64,000 nt of DNA, taken from assembly GCF_000321225.1 (NCBI RefSeq), contig NW_004450401.1:3441967-3505966 (forward strand). The letters run 5' to 3'. Below the pieces are notes generated by a model that worked only from the letters and a program-made list of their open reading frames with translations, was not told where the DNA came from and made no database searches. Source of the DNA: Odobenus rosmarus divergens (taxonomy: Eukaryota; Chordata; Mammalia; Carnivora; Odobenidae). Position numbers and translations under genes: made by a program. Below are positions 47,471-59,870 of this stretch, in pieces; within the stretch, counting starts at the first letter, position 1; each line of letters starts with the position of its first letter.

Positions 47471-47690
47471 GGGGGAGGATGGGTGGCTCAGTCAGTTAAG
47501 CATCTATCGGACTCTTGATTTCGGCTCTGGTCATGATCTCAGGGTCATGAGATCGAGCCCCACACTGGGCTCTGTGCTAGGCATGGAGCTTAAGATTCTC
47601 TCTCGGCCCTCTGCCCTACCTCTCCCCAACATGCACGTGTGTGAGCGCTCTCTCTCTCTCAAAAAAAAAAGAAGAAGAAGAAGAAGGAAA
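47471..47690 (+). mobile_element. SINEC inside old L1
   Basis: Head ggggaggatgggtggctcag, tail followed by (GAA)n. agaaaatagatt / agaaaatagaat flanks. Confidence 0.92.
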
Positions 47691-47910
47691 AGAAAATAGA
47701 ATGGCGGTTTCCAGGAGCTGAGAGGAAAGTGGGAAGTTATTTTTTTAATAGGTACAGAAATTTAGTTTGGGAACATGAAAAAATTCTAGATGATGGATGG
47801 TGGTGATGGTTCACAACAATGTGAATGTACTTAATGACACACAACTGTATACCTAAAAGTGTATAAATTACAAACTTCGTTATATATATTTTACTATAAT
47901 TTTTTAAAAG
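47691..47910 (+). mobile_element. old L1 3' end, part 2
   Basis: ggcggtttccaggagctgag, gatggatggtggtgatggtt and cacacaactgtatacctaaa continue the L1 broken at 47470. Confidence 0.85.
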
Positions 47911-48239
47911 GGAAAAAAGGCAGTTGAAATACACTAAAGCTATATAAAAATTCATTAATGCCAGTGATAACCCTCCCTACCCACAAAAAGATTCCCTAAT
48001 ATGTCACCAATAAAGCAGCTAATAATGAATTCCCAATGTTAAGTTAGTAAATTAATAGGAAAGAAATAAGCATTTATGCTTCCTTTCATGTATATCAAGA
48101 AAATAAAGTGTTCAGTTAATGAGACAGTTTGCCAGCTAGTAAAAGTAGAAGAAATAATAAAATCTGAAAGTTTTCATTTTATAACCCCTAATGAAATTAT
48201 TGATACAGACAAGGATTCTTCGACTGAAATTTTTATTTC

Positions 48240-48428
48240 TTTTGAAAGATTTTATTTATTTATTTGACAGACACAGCGAGAGAGGGAACACAAGCAGGGG
48301 GAGTGGGAGTGGGAGAACAGGCTTCCTGCCGAGCAGGGAGCCCCGATGCGGGGCTCGATCCCAGGAACTTGGGACCATGACCCAAGTCGAAGGCAGACGC
48401 TTAATGACTGAGCCACCCAGGCACCCCT
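48240..48428 (-). mobile_element. SINEC, minus orientation
   Basis: agattttatttatttatttg, acacagcgagagagggaaca, gagccacccaggcacccc. tcgactgaaatttttatt / tcgattgaaatttttaaa flanks. Confidence 0.93.
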
Positions 48429-48518
48429 CGATTGAAATTTTTAAAAACCATCAGGGAATGGTGGATAGAGAAGAGGACATTCTTTTGAAGCCAAAGTAAT
48501 TACAGACATGCTGCTTCA

Positions 48519-48729
48519 TTTTTTTAAAGATTTTTTTTTATTTGATTTGATTTGTTTATTTTAGAGACAGAGAGAGCCTGCGAGCAGGGCAGAAGGAGAG
48601 AGGCAGAGAAGTAGACTTCCTGCTGAGTGCGGAGCCCAATGCAGGGCTTGATCCCAGGATCCTGAGATCATGACCTGAGCTGAAACCAAGAGTCAGTCGC
48701 TCAACCAACTGAGCCACCCAGGCACCCCC
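48519..48729 (-). mobile_element. SINEC, minus orientation
   Basis: ttttttaaagattttttttt, GA-rich body, actgagccacccaggcaccc. Confidence 0.9.
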
Positions 48730-49298
48730 ACATATTCCTTCTTGATCAAAGGGAGCAAAATGACTTAAAAGAAAGGAAATCAGTCAGGACTCTGGACAAC
48801 TTCTAATGTCATGCAATATATGACAAAATAGCACCTATAATTTAATCTAGCTAAAACTGTTTAACTTGAATCCATCAAATTGTTAGTTATAATTTCCACG
48901 TAACAAGGGAGACAGAGAAGAGTTTAGTGAAACATATGAAGAAGCAATCATACAAATCTAGAAGGGGGATACTGTAAAGGTTTCTCATTACTTAGATAGA
49001 TAGGGTCATGAAAAAAGGGGGACTGTTCTGGATTTAAAGAAATTTAAGAAATCTAACAACCAGATATAATGTGTAGTCCTAGAATGAATAAACCAAATGT
49101 AAAGGTTAGAGGACAAGTGAGGAAATCTGAATATGGATTTGTTGTTATTAGATAAACTGATCTTATAAGATGCAGTAAAATTAAATCATTTATGAAGGAA
49201 AATGTTCTATTTTTTAGAGGTGCATATTATTTAGGGATAGAAGGTAAAATGTCTCTAATTCACTGTTAAGTAACTGAGCTTAAAAAAATTGAATTAAG

Positions 49299-49499
49299 CG
49301 GGGCGCCTGGGTGGCTCAGACGGTTAAGCATCTGTCTTCAGCTCAGGTCATGATCTCCAGGTCCTGGGATTGAACCCCACGTCTGGCTCCCAGCTCAGCA
49401 GGAAGTCTGCTTCTCCCTCTCTCTGCCTCTCCCCTTGCTTGTGCTCTCCTCTGTCTCTCTTTCAGATGAATAAATAAAATCTTAAAAAAAAAAAAAAAA
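49299..49499 (+). mobile_element. SINEC
   Basis: Head ggggcgcctgggtggctcag, flanked by aattgaattaag on both sides. A second SINE starts directly after the downstream duplicate. Confidence 0.93.
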
Positions 49500-49507
49500 T
49501 TGAATTA

Positions 49508-49605
49508 AGGGGTGCCTGGCTGGCTCAGTTGGAAGTGTCTCCAACTCTTGATCTCAGGGTCATGAGTCTGAGGCCCACGTTGGGTGTAGAGATTAAAAAT
49601 TTTTT
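49508..49605 (+). mobile_element. short SINEC
   Basis: Head ggggtgcctggctggctcag with a short body ending gttgggtgtagagattaaaa. Confidence 0.88.
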
Positions 49606-49657
49606 AAAAAATAAAGCAAATAAGGTATCAAAAGCATTTGTTTAAAAAATTATAATC

Positions 49658-49860
49658 CTGGGGGTTTCGGTGGTGCAGTCAGTTGAGCCTGATTCTTGGC
49701 TTTGGCTCAGGTCACGATCTCGGAGTCATTGAGATTGAGCCCCACATGGGGTCCATGTTCAGCATAGAGTCGGCTTCAGACTCTCCCTCTCCCTCTGGCC
49801 CTCCTCTCCATGCTCTCCCTCTCAAACAAATAAATCTTAAAAAAAATAAATAAAAATAAA
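49658..49860 (+). mobile_element. SINEC, old
   Basis: Head gggggtttcggtggtgcagt, tail ctcaaacaaataaatcttaa. attataatcct / attacgatcct flanks. Confidence 0.85.
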
Positions 49861-50171
49861 AAATTACGATCCTACCATATTTTATATTCTACAATTTTAA
49901 TATTTTGTCATAATAATATTCCTAAATCATTACTCTCTGAAAGCAAAGGGAGAAAAAAATTTATATATACATATACTACTCACAGTGCATAGAGCCATTT
50001 ATACCTTTCATGTATATTCTAAGTAGTGCCAAAAGCTGGCGGTAAAAAATGGAAAAAGCAAGATCCCAGTTAAGGAAATTATTATCCCATGCAGACAAAA
50101 CATGATATTGAAGGAAAACTGCAATATCCTAAAAGTACTGATGAAAAGACTATTAAAATGGTGGAATATAC

Positions 50172-50296
50172 CTTGTGCACCTGTTCCTGCACCTTCTTTT
50201 GTTTTTTCTTAGGAGCAAATATCTGATCATATTCTTCTGTATATTCCAGAAGCCACTTGCTTGGCTTCCTAAGGCGTTTCTTCTCTGACCGCACAG
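50172..50296 (-). CDS. NSD1: NSD1 exon 6: basic RKPSK linker
   Basis: 125 bp. Two bases complete the Ala codon begun in exon 5, then VRSEKKRLRKPSKWLLEYTE and EYDQIFAPKKKQKKVQEQVH, K. It carries the KRxRKPSKxLLE...FxPKK motif repeated in exon 8. In the leukaemia fusion NUP98::NSD1, the NSD1 part starts at this exon (established knowledge). Donor AAG|GTATAT. Confidence 0.97.
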
Positions 50297-50616
50297 CTAA
50301 AAGAGGAGAAACAAGTTCATATTAACCAAAATGTTAGAGGAAAGCCCACTGCTTTCATGCAACCATCCCTGTACTCTCAAAGGTACAGAGATGGGAAACT
50401 CTCAAAAACAATCTGCTTAAAAGCTCTAAGAGGCTAAAAGTGATTTCCTATGGTTTATCACATACGGAAGTTGAGGGGGGAGATTGAGAGCAACTTTTGT
50501 TGCTCTATACAAATATACACAGCCCATCTGAAGTTAAGGGAAAGATAAAAAAAGATTAAACTGAAACTAACTAGTGTCCCATAGTGACAGATACAGCTAA
50601 CGTTAAAATATAATCT

Positions 50617-50806
50617 AGGGGCGCCTGGGTGACTCAGTTGGTTAAGTGTCTGCCTTCGGCCCAGGTCATGATCCCAGGCTCCTGGGATCAAGCCCCGCGT
50701 CGGGGGTGGTCCCTGCTCAGGGGGAAGTCTGCTTCTCCCTCTCCCTCTGCCTACCCCCGCCCTCATGTTCTCTCTCTCTCTAATAAATAAATAAAATCTT
50801 AAATAA
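50617..50806 (+). mobile_element. SINEC
   Basis: Head aggggcgcctgggtgactca, tail ctaataaataaataaaatct. Confidence 0.93.
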
Positions 50807-51639
50807 AGTCTAAATCAAGCAAATTCATAAAATATACCATAAATTATTTTAATAACACCTCTCCCAATTACACAGAATACAAGACAGATATTTCAGATAG
50901 AATATTTACCTAATCAGTACTACCATGTGAATTTCAAAAGCACTTTACACACACTTCATACCATAGTTGTGATGTGAGTTTCACATTAGAAAACTGAGGA
51001 ATATTTCTAAATAGAATCATTAAAAAATATAATTAATTATATGTATACCATTACCTCAATGACATAAAAAGCATATGGCATGTATGCCAAAGACAGAAAA
51101 TAAGATAAAAATACAGAGTTCGGGGCACCCTTTAAGGAAAAAAAAAAAGTCATGTTTTATGGTCAAAATTTCAAAATATCATACCACTTTTCTTTGAATT
51201 AATGGTAAAACAAATATCTATTATAATTTCCCAATAAGACTTTGTCCCAGTTTAACATGTTATAGTCATTTTATAAGGTCTTTGGGAGCAAAAGCGAATG
51301 CATACAGAATGTAGGATATAGTCTACTCAAGAGGCAAGAGGTATTTCATGACACAATAACCTCAGAAGAAACTATTTCTGCCTCAGTTGAATGAGGAACA
51401 CTGGTGTTCTTTCAATCAAAGAAATGCAAAAATTGAGACCAAAAGGAAAAGGTCAAATCATAGGCACAGTAAACTTGGCAAAGGCTTTTACTCCTTAGAT
51501 AGCACATATGGAAAAAAGCCATAAAACTTTGTTAGGATGAGATATGAAAAATAATTTTTTTCTAATTCTAATTACTGTAATTTCATAGCAATAAATAGTA
51601 GTAATACACCACCTAGTTTAACTATTTAAATCTAATATA

Positions 51640-52320
51640 AAAGGAGTTGAAAACTTATATTCACCCAAAAACCTTCACATGGATTTTTAAAGCAGCTTTA
51701 TTCATAATTATCAAAACTTGGAAGCCACCAAGATGTAGGTGAATGGATAAATCAACTGTGGTATGTACAGTAATAGAGTATTATTCAGCACTAAAAAGAG
51801 ATGAGGTATCAAGCCATGAAAAGACATGGAGGACACTTAAATGCATATACCAAGTGAAAAAAGTCAATGTGAAAAGGCTATATATATGATTACATACATA
51901 CATTCTGGAAAAGGCAAAACTATGAAGACAATAAAAAGTGGTTACCAGGGGATGGGTTGGGGGGGCATGCACATGGGAGGGAGGGATAGATAAGCAGAAC
52001 ACAGAGGATTTTTACAGCAGTGAAGATACTCTGTATGATACCATAATCATGAATACAAGTCATTATATATTTGTCCAAACCCAAAGAATGTACAACACCC
52101 CAGAATGAACCCTAAGGTAAACTGTGGACTTCGGGTGATTACAATGTGTCAATGTAGATTCATCAATTGTAACAAATGTACCACTCCAGTGGGGGGTGTT
52201 GATAATAGGGAAGGTTGTGCATGTGAGTGGACAGGGACTATAGGAAATCTCTGTGCCTTCTCAATTTTGCTACAAACCTAAAACTGCTCTAAAAAAATAA
52301 AGTATTAATAAAAAATAAAA
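51640..52320 (+). mobile_element. old L1 3' end
   Basis: caccaagatgtaggtgaatg, gtattattcagcactaaaaa, gaaaagacatggaggacact, then a 3' UTR ending ctaaaactgctctaaaaaaa. Frames are broken. Confidence 0.85.
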
Positions 52321-52739
52321 AGTTAAAATGATAGAGGCTGAAACAGTTATCAAAATTATGTACCTACAGAGCTCCCAATGTAATTATAGGGCTTGTTAAA
52401 CCTTTCAACCAATGCAATTTTCCTAACTGCTCAGTTTTAGACAATAAACCTGTAAGTGACCCAAACCGGCGAGTTTTTCCCAAGCATTTCAAAAGAAGTT
52501 AAAACCATCAGCCAAACAATTACTTCAAATGTTCCCCTCAAATAATAATGTTTAAAAAAATCTCTCTTGGAGAAAAGAAATAAGCCAAAATACATCTTGA
52601 AATAAGTATATGCATCTGTACCTGTGACAGTTAATGGGTAATAACTTTACGCTCTGAGGCAAATAGATTATGCCTTTAATATATTCCCATTAGATAGCAT
52701 CCAAATTTTCAAACACCAATGACATTTTTAAACACAAAT

Positions 52740-53035
52740 AAGACCAAAGAAATGATAGGGAATAACATGGGTTTACTATGTGCATGCAAGTCACAGTTCA
52801 GCCATTTAACATTCATGAATTTCTAATCTTCACTTCAAGGTAAGTTATGACATCACCATTTCATAAAAAATATAACTGAGAGGTGCCTGGCTGGTTCAGT
52901 CAGTAGAGCGTGCTACTCTGGATCTCAGGGTTCTAAGTCTGATCCCCACATTGGGTGTAGAGATTACTTAAAAAAAAAAAAATAATAAATAACTGAGGCT
53001 CAAAGAGGAAAGTGCCTTGCCTAAGCCCACTCAAG
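52740..53035 (-). mobile_element. MIR SINE, minus orientation, split by a SINEC
   Basis: tttactatgtgcatgcaagt, gacatcaccatttcataaaa before, and gaggctcaaagaggaaagtg, ccttgcctaagcccac after the SINEC at 52883-52985. Confidence 0.65.
52883..52985 (+). mobile_element. short SINEC
   Basis: Head gaggtgcctggctggttcag, short body gttggg...tgtagagattact. ataactgag on both sides. Confidence 0.88.
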
Positions 53036-53469
53036 TTAGTCCATTACTTACGCGGCAAGTCCATGATTCCAAACAAAATCTCTCCATGCTCCAAAACCAC
53101 TGGGTTCTTTTTACTAAAACAGATACCTATGCTATCACATCATCATATCCCTTATCCTATCCCATCCCCACAGCCCCCATCCATTACTACCTCCCCACAT
53201 TAATTAGATCTCAGTCCTAGACAGGTTATATTCTGTCTTCTTAGAAGGTTCATGGGCTAATCCATCCCCTCTTTCCTCCTGAAGTTGCAGTCCCCCCCAT
53301 TCTGTCTTTGGGTTCATTTGTCTCACAGAATAAGTTCTCAGACTAAGTTTTAGTCCTTCAGTTCTTTATTTCCTTAAGATCCACAAGAAAATCGGCAAAG
53401 AGCACAAAAGGCTGGAAATTAATGTAAAAACTGTATCTGACATACTACTAGGTTCCTGCACAAGTACAT

Positions 53470-53560
53470 ACATTGCAGGCAACCCCCTTGGGTCCCCTCC
53501 CTCCTCGGGAGCTTTGTACTATCACTTTGCTATGCTCAGTAAACCTTGTTTTGCTGCCCC
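53470..53560 (+). mobile_element. LTR-like scrap
   Basis: gggtcccctccctcctcggg, gctttgtactatcactttgc and tcagtaaaccttgttttgct resemble the polyadenylation part of an ERV LTR. No coding part. Confidence 0.3.
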
Positions 53561-54454
53561 CCCCCAAAGAAACCCCCCACAAACAAAAAACCACAAGTAC
53601 ATACATTGCTCCTCACCAACATTATATGAAACAATCCTTTAAAGGTTTAGGGTTTGGCAAACTACCAATGTGACTGTTTTAGTAAATAACTTTTACTGTA
53701 ATACAGCCATGCTCATTTATTTACCAATGGCTTATGACTGCTTTTGTGTCACAAAGAGTTAAGAGTGACAGGAGACAGTACGGCTTGCAAAGCCTAAAAT
53801 ATTTACTATTTGTCCTTTTAAGAAAAAGATTACCAATTAACCCTCTTAAGTGTACAATAGGGTAACACACTGTAAATGAAAACAGCCTGGCCACAATTGA
53901 ATGACTTAAAACCCAAAAGGTCTCCTGGCTGTTTCTGAGCTTCTGTTTCTTGCCCTCTTCAACCACACCTGCTACCAAAACCCCCTACTCCCACCTATGT
54001 TCTCACCTAAACTAGATTGCTCATCCGGTAAAACCACTTTTGAGTTGAAAGAAACTAGAGAACTAACTCACCATATCCAACTACTCTATAAATGGCCAAA
54101 AGGAAGTGGCTTGCCAAATTAACATAAAGAATATCAAGAACAAAAGAGGAATATGACCTTTTGGATACTAAAGGGAAATATTAAAAGGTAGAAAATTACA
54201 AAAGCTAATGGAGAGATGAGTAAATCATGCAAACCTCAAAACATGGCACAAAGCAAATAAGAAACAGAGCAGGAGCCAAAGTATGACCATCATTAAATTT
54301 CTTGGCAAATACACATCAAGGAAGGTTGGCCCTAGCACAGGGCCAGAACCTGTTGTAAAGAATGGATATAAATTGCTCATACAGGAAGTTTAGCAGTATC
54401 TTTTTAGAGTACAGAGTGTGTACATAAACCAGCTAAAATAATAAAATATCCAAA

Positions 54455-54930
54455 AAGTTAAATCAACCCCAAATGTACACCAACTGAAGAACAGATACAT
54501 AAAATGTGGTATATCTGTGCCCTGGAATACTATCCAGCAATAAAAACCAAATAATGATATATGCTAAATATGTATAAATCACAAAACCAGAAACATTATG
54601 CTAAATGAAAAGAGCAAGGCACAAAAAGTCACATATTTTATGATTCCATTAACATGAAATGTCCAGAAAAGGCAAATGGGAGTGGGGTTAGGTAGTGGTG
54701 GATTAGTGGTTGCTGGGCTGGGAGTACAAACAGACTAACTATAAATGGGATAGAAAAATCTTACTGGGTAGAAGAAATGTTCTAAAACTGATTTATGGGA
54801 ATAGTTGCACAACTCAACAAATTTACTAAAAATCACTTCCTTATGTACTTAAAATGTGTGAACCTTACAGTATATACAGTTAACTATATTCAACTACACT
54901 GAATAAAGTTTTTTTAAGACTAAATTACAA
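54455..54930 (+). mobile_element. old L1 3' end
   Basis: aatactatccagcaataaaa, acattatgctaaatgaaaag, tggttgctgggctgggagta, aaatgtgtgaaccttacagt: ORF2 end and 3' UTR. Confidence 0.85.
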
Positions 54931-55499
54931 AGTTTTCTTTTTTTTTTCATCAAAATGGTGAATTTTCCTAAAGGACTACAGTACTAACAGCAATATCACT
55001 CCTAACACATTATTAGCCCTTGTCATACCTCTACTTTCCTAGATCTGAAATCTCAAAAGCAAAAAGTTAAAGGAAGGGGATAAAAGGGCAAAAATCCAAA
55101 CATTTCTTCATAATAATAGTTAAGTTACTGAGTCCAACCTCCGTTGAAAACAAATGAAATGCTGTATAAAGTGTTTTGAAAATTTGTCAGCAAAGCACTG
55201 ACAAGACTGTGAAGAACTACAAACCAAAAACTAACAAAGTAATAACCCAGAGATATGGATTTTGTCCTGAGGGCTTTTTTGTGATCCTGCTAAAGAGTAA
55301 GGGGGAGCAGTTTAAAAAAGAATAAACTAGTGCCCCAAAGGACTCTATCGTCAGAGTCACAACGAAGCAAAAGTACACCATGTCCAAATCTCCAGAAGGC
55401 CACAGGGAAAGGCGCTTTGGCACAAAGCAGAAGGGGAGCAAGAGGGAGAATAAGTCCTTGAGAAGCTGTGATTGGTCCTCCTGTGTATTTGCAGTTCCC

Positions 55500-57294
55500 A
55501 TAAGAAAATCAATGTAATTAATACATCATGTTAACAGAATAAAGGGAGTAAAAAAGGAATGATCATCTCAACAGACACAGAAAAACCATCTAACAAATGA
55601 AGTATATAAGGGAACTTTCTCTCAACCTGAAAGGCCATCTTTCAAAGTCATAGCCAACATCACAGTTAATGCTAAAAGACTGGATGCTTTCTCCCTAAGA
55701 TCGGGAACAAGACAAGAATGCCTGTTTACTCCACTTATGCTTAACACTGTTCTGGAGGCTTTAGCTGAGGAATTAGGCAAGAAAAAAAATAAAGACATCC
55801 AGATTAGAAAGGATGAAGTAAGACTTTCTCTATTAGTCGATGACATGATCGTGTACAAAGAAAATCCTAAGCAATTCACAAGAGAACAATCAGAACTAAA
55901 AAAAATGGGTTCAGCAAGGTTGCAACATGCAAAATCAATACACAAATATCAACTATATTTCTGTATACTTGCAATGAGCAACCTAAGAATGAAATTAAGG
56001 AAACTATTTCTAAGGAGCATCAAAAATGAATAAAATTTTTAAAAACAATAAAATACTTAGGAATAAACTGAATAAAAGCACAAGACTTATACAAAGAAAA
56101 CTACAAAACATCATTGAAATAAATGAAACACAACTAAATTAATGGAAAGCCATCCCTTGTGTAGAGTTTAGAAAACTTAATATTGTTAACAATGGCAACA
56201 CTGCCCAAAATGACATACAGATCTAGTACAACCTTTATCAAAATCCCAGCTGGTTTTTTGCAGCAATTAACACACTGGTCCTAAAATTAAAATGGAAATG
56301 TGAAGATCCAGAAAAGCCAAACAATCTTGAAAACAGACAAAGTTGGAGGACTCATAATTTCCAATTTCAAAACTACAATAATTAATTACTGTAAAAATAG
56401 GGTAATTAAGACTTTGTGGTACTGACATAAAGACAAGAAATATATATCAAAAGAAAGGAGTTGAGGGCCCAGAAATAAATCATCACATTATGGTCAAATG
56501 ATTTTCAGCTAAGATGCCAAGACGATTCAATGGGAAAATAATATCCTTTTTAACATAAATGGTGCTGAGAAAACTGGATTAGGCAATGGTTACTCAGACA
56601 TGACACCAAAAGCACAAGCAACCAAGTAAAACACTAGACTTCATCCTAATTAAAAACACTTGTGCTTCAAAATATATAAATCAAAAATGTAAATGGTAAA
56701 CCCACTAAATGGAAGAAAATACTTGTGAATCATATCCAATAATACTGAGAGCTACACCAAGAATTCTTACAATTAAATAATAAAAAGACAAATAGCCCAA
56801 TTAAAAAATAGGCAAAGGATCTAGACAGATGTTTCTGCAAAAGATTTACAGGAGACCACTAAATACGTGAAGAGATGCTTAATATCAATAGCCCTCAGGG
56901 AAATGCAAATCATAGCAAAATAATGAAATACCACATGACACTGACTAGGGCAGCTATTTCAAATAGGTGTGAGTAGAGAGGCAGAGAAACTGGATCCCTT
57001 ATATATTGCTAATATGAACGTAAAATGTCAAAACAGCTTTGGCAAAACATTCTGGCAGTTCTTCAAAAGTTTTATATATATAATTACCAAATGACCCAGT
57101 AATTCTGCTTCTAAATATATAAACAGTAGAAATGAAAATATAGCCACACAAAACACTGCACACAAATGTTCAAATGATACCATTATTCATAAAGGCCAAA
57201 AAGTAGAAACAATCCAAATGTCTAAGTTGATGAAAGAATAAAATATGGTTTGTTCATACAATGGAGTATTATTTGGCATTAAAAAGACACGAAA
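55500..57294 (+). mobile_element. old L1 ORF2 (reverse-transcriptase part to C-terminus)
   Basis: Begins in the RT region (aaccatctaacaaa..., aggaatgcctgtttactcca, gatgacatgatcgtgtacaa) and ends at ggagtattatttggcattaa. The longest open piece (55737-56033) is an ORF2 relic. No intact frame. Confidence 0.88.
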
Positions 57295-57492
57295 GGGGCG
57301 CCTGGGTGGCTCAGTCGGTTAAGCGGCTGCCTTCGACTCAGGTCATGATCCCAGGGTCCCGGGATCGAGCCCTGCATCAGGCTCCCTGCTTGGCGGAGAG
57401 CCTGCTTCTCCCTCTCCCTCTGCCGCTCTGCCTACTTGTGCTCTCCTTCTCTCTCTGTTAAATAAATAAATAAAAATCTTAAAAAAAAAAAA
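57295..57492 (+). mobile_element. SINEC, first of tandem pair
   Basis: Near consensus (ggggcgcctgggtggctcag). Preceded by aaaagacacgaaa and followed by aaaagacatgaaa. Confidence 0.94.
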
Positions 57493-57506
57493 AAAAGACA
57501 TGAAAC

Positions 57507-57717
57507 AGGGATGGCTTGGGTGGCATAGTCAGTTAAGCATCCGACTCTTAGTTTCGGCTCAGGTAGTGATCTCAGGGTTATGGGATGGAGCCCTGCACTG
57601 GGCTCTGCACTCAGCCCAAGTCTCCTTGGAGTTTCTCTCTCTCTCTCTCTCTGCCCCTCCTGCTTCTGCACGCATGCGCACGCACTCTCTCTCAAAATAA
57701 ATAAATCTTTAAAAAAA
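57507..57717 (+). mobile_element. SINEC, second of tandem pair
   Basis: Older type (gggatggcttgggtggcata). Preceded and followed by aaaagacatgaa. Confidence 0.93.
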
Positions 57718-57739
57718 AAAAGACATGAAGAAAGAGTGA

Positions 57740-58610
57740 CAACAGCAAGATGGCAGAATTGGAGCCCGTACACAATTTCCCTCACAGGGACACCAGAGTA
57801 ACAATGGACACATCAAAATACCTTTGAGTACTCTAGAAACCAGTTAGGAAGTTGCAGTGCCCCCAGGCAAGTCCAAAGTCATCGAAATGGCTTTAAAAAA
57901 GAGCAAATTCACGTTATCTGAGACTTCCACTCCCAATGCAGGCACAGATGAGCTCCCCTCATGGATGGGGGGGTGGGATTTGGGGATGGGGAGCTTGTGG
58001 CCAACATACCAGATTTTCACAGGGCTGCCCAAGAGATCAGACTGTCTAACACGACTGGGACCACTAACAGAACCCACACGGTTTGGATTCCTGAGGGCTG
58101 CTGAAAACAAGGCAGAGAATGGGCGGCTTGCTGAGGAACCAGATGGCTTGCAGTGAGGTAGTCAAAGGCCAGCACAGTTTGATGAAATCAGGAGAAGGTA
58201 CTAAACTTTATTCTTCTTTCTACAAAAAAAGGTTAAAGAGTAGAGCCAGCATTTGGCAATCTGGATTTCTGGAGAACTGGCCAAGGGACTAGTATATGTC
58301 TTGCCTGCTTTTGAGAGCAAATTGGGAGCCAGTACTCTTTGCATACCTGGGAGCCACTGAGAAAGAAAACAGTGGGAAGATTGTTGCAGTAACACAAGCA
58401 AACCTCCAGTACCGCAAAAAAACCCTAGAGGGAGCAAGATTACAAGCCCCTGAAAAAGAAATGGCAGAATTCCCTAATTAGGAAATTACACATACCAGCC
58501 CAGAGAAGCCCACCCTCCAAAAAAAGGATCGAGGTCCCTAGAATATCCAGCTGAGGTGATTGGTGAAAGCCTTTCCATGTCTGAAGCCAATCCCTAAAGA
58601 CTAGGAGTGG
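57740..58610. other. unassigned sequence, possibly an L1 5' region
   Basis: GC content is higher than in its neighbours. It starts agcaagatggcagaattgga and carries no intact frame. Its place before an L1 ORF2 body suggests the 5' end of an old L1, but I do not recognise it securely. Confidence 0.35.
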
Positions 58611-58612
58611 TT

Positions 58613-58810
58613 GGGGTGCCTGGGTGGCTCAGTCGGTAAGCGTCTGCCTTCGGCTCAGGTCATGATCCCAGAGTCCTGGGATCGAGCCCCGCATCGGGCT
58701 GCTGCTTGGCGGGAAGCCTGCTTCTCCCTCTCCCAGTCCCCCTGCTTGTGTTCCCTCTCTCGCTGTGTCACTCTCTGTCAAATAAATAAATAAAATATTA
58801 AAAAAAAAAA
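58613..58810 (+). mobile_element. SINEC, near consensus
   Basis: tggggtgcctgggtggctca through aataaataaataaaatatta. agactaggagtgg / agactagaagtgg flanks. Confidence 0.94.
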
Positions 58811-58847
58811 AGACTAGAAGTGGTGGTTATTCAAATGCATAAAACTC

Positions 58848-58860
58848 GGGGGGGGGGGGG
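58848..58860. repeat. G13 homopolymer
   Basis: Thirteen consecutive G on the plus strand. Unusual in this AT-rich intron and prone to sequencing error. Confidence 0.9.
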
Positions 58861-58930
58861 AATCCCAAAGCACAGAAAGAAAACAGGGAAACTTGGCCCT
58901 AATCAAAGGGTCGAAATAAATCTCCAGAAG

Positions 58931-59118
58931 GGCCTTGGGTGCCTCGGGTGGTTAAGCATGCGGCTTTAGATTTCAGCTCAGGTCGTGTTCTCAGGGTTGT
59001 GAGATCAAGCCCCCATCTGGCTCCATGCTGGGCATGGAGACTGCTTAAGAATCTTCTCTCCCTCTCCCTTGGCACCCCCACCCAGCTCCCTCTCTGAAGA
59101 CAAACAAACAAAAAAAAC
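58931..59118 (+). mobile_element. SINEC, old
   Basis: gggccttgggtgcctcgggt, ggttaagcatgcggctttag, CT-rich body, (CAAA)n tail. The head has a deletion. Confidence 0.85.
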
Positions 59119-59698
59119 CCCACATACTTTGGAAGATAACAAATATAAATATATGTGCAGAGCACCCAAATATATGAAGCAAACACTGACAGAATTGACA
59201 GGGGAAATAACAGTGGAGTACAGTATCTGGCTTTCAATAATGGATATAACAACCAGACAGAAGATCAATAAAAGATCAGAAAATCTGAATATCACTATTT
59301 ATCAAACGGACCTAATAGACATATACAGAACACTCATTCCACCTTATAACAGCAAAATAAACATTCTTCTTAAGCACACATGAACTGTTTTCCATGAAAC
59401 CACGACAGACCACAAATCAAGTCTTACAAATTTAAGAAGACTGAAATCATACCATGTTATCTTTTCCAATCACAATGGGCTAGAACTCTAGCAGTTGGAA
59501 AATTAGAAAATTCACAAATACATGGAAATCAACAAACTCCTGCACAACCAGTGTGCTGGAGAAGTCCCAAGAAAAATTAGAAAATATCTTCAAACAAATA
59601 TGAAAATACAATATACCTAAACTTATCGGATCCAGTAAAGTAAGTACTAACAGAGAAGTGTATAGCAGGAAGCACCTACATTAAGAAAAAAGATTCCA

Positions 59699-59870
59699 GG
59701 GCGCCTGGGTGGCTCAGTCAGTTAAGCATCTGCCTTCAGTTCAGGTCATGATCCCAGGGTTCTGAGATCGAGTCCCGCATTGGGTTCTTTCTCAGCATGG
59801 AGTCTGCTTATCCCTCTCCCTCTCCCCCCTGCTTGCTCTCTCTTATAAATAAAATCTTTAAGAAAAAAAT
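59699..59870 (+). mobile_element. SINEC in L1
   Basis: agggcgcctgggtggctcag, tail ttataaataaaatctttaag. Confidence 0.93.

Larger units (their letters stand above)
47244..50171 (-). other. NSD1: intron 6
   Basis: Old L1 3' end (47320-47910) split by a SINEC, two minus SINEC (48240, 48519), three plus SINEC (49299, 49508, 49658). Stretch 48730-49285 shows nothing I recognise. Confidence 0.9.

Noticed and set aside
55737..56033. 98-residue plus frame
   Set aside because: It is a relic of L1 ORF2 in a copy with many breaks.
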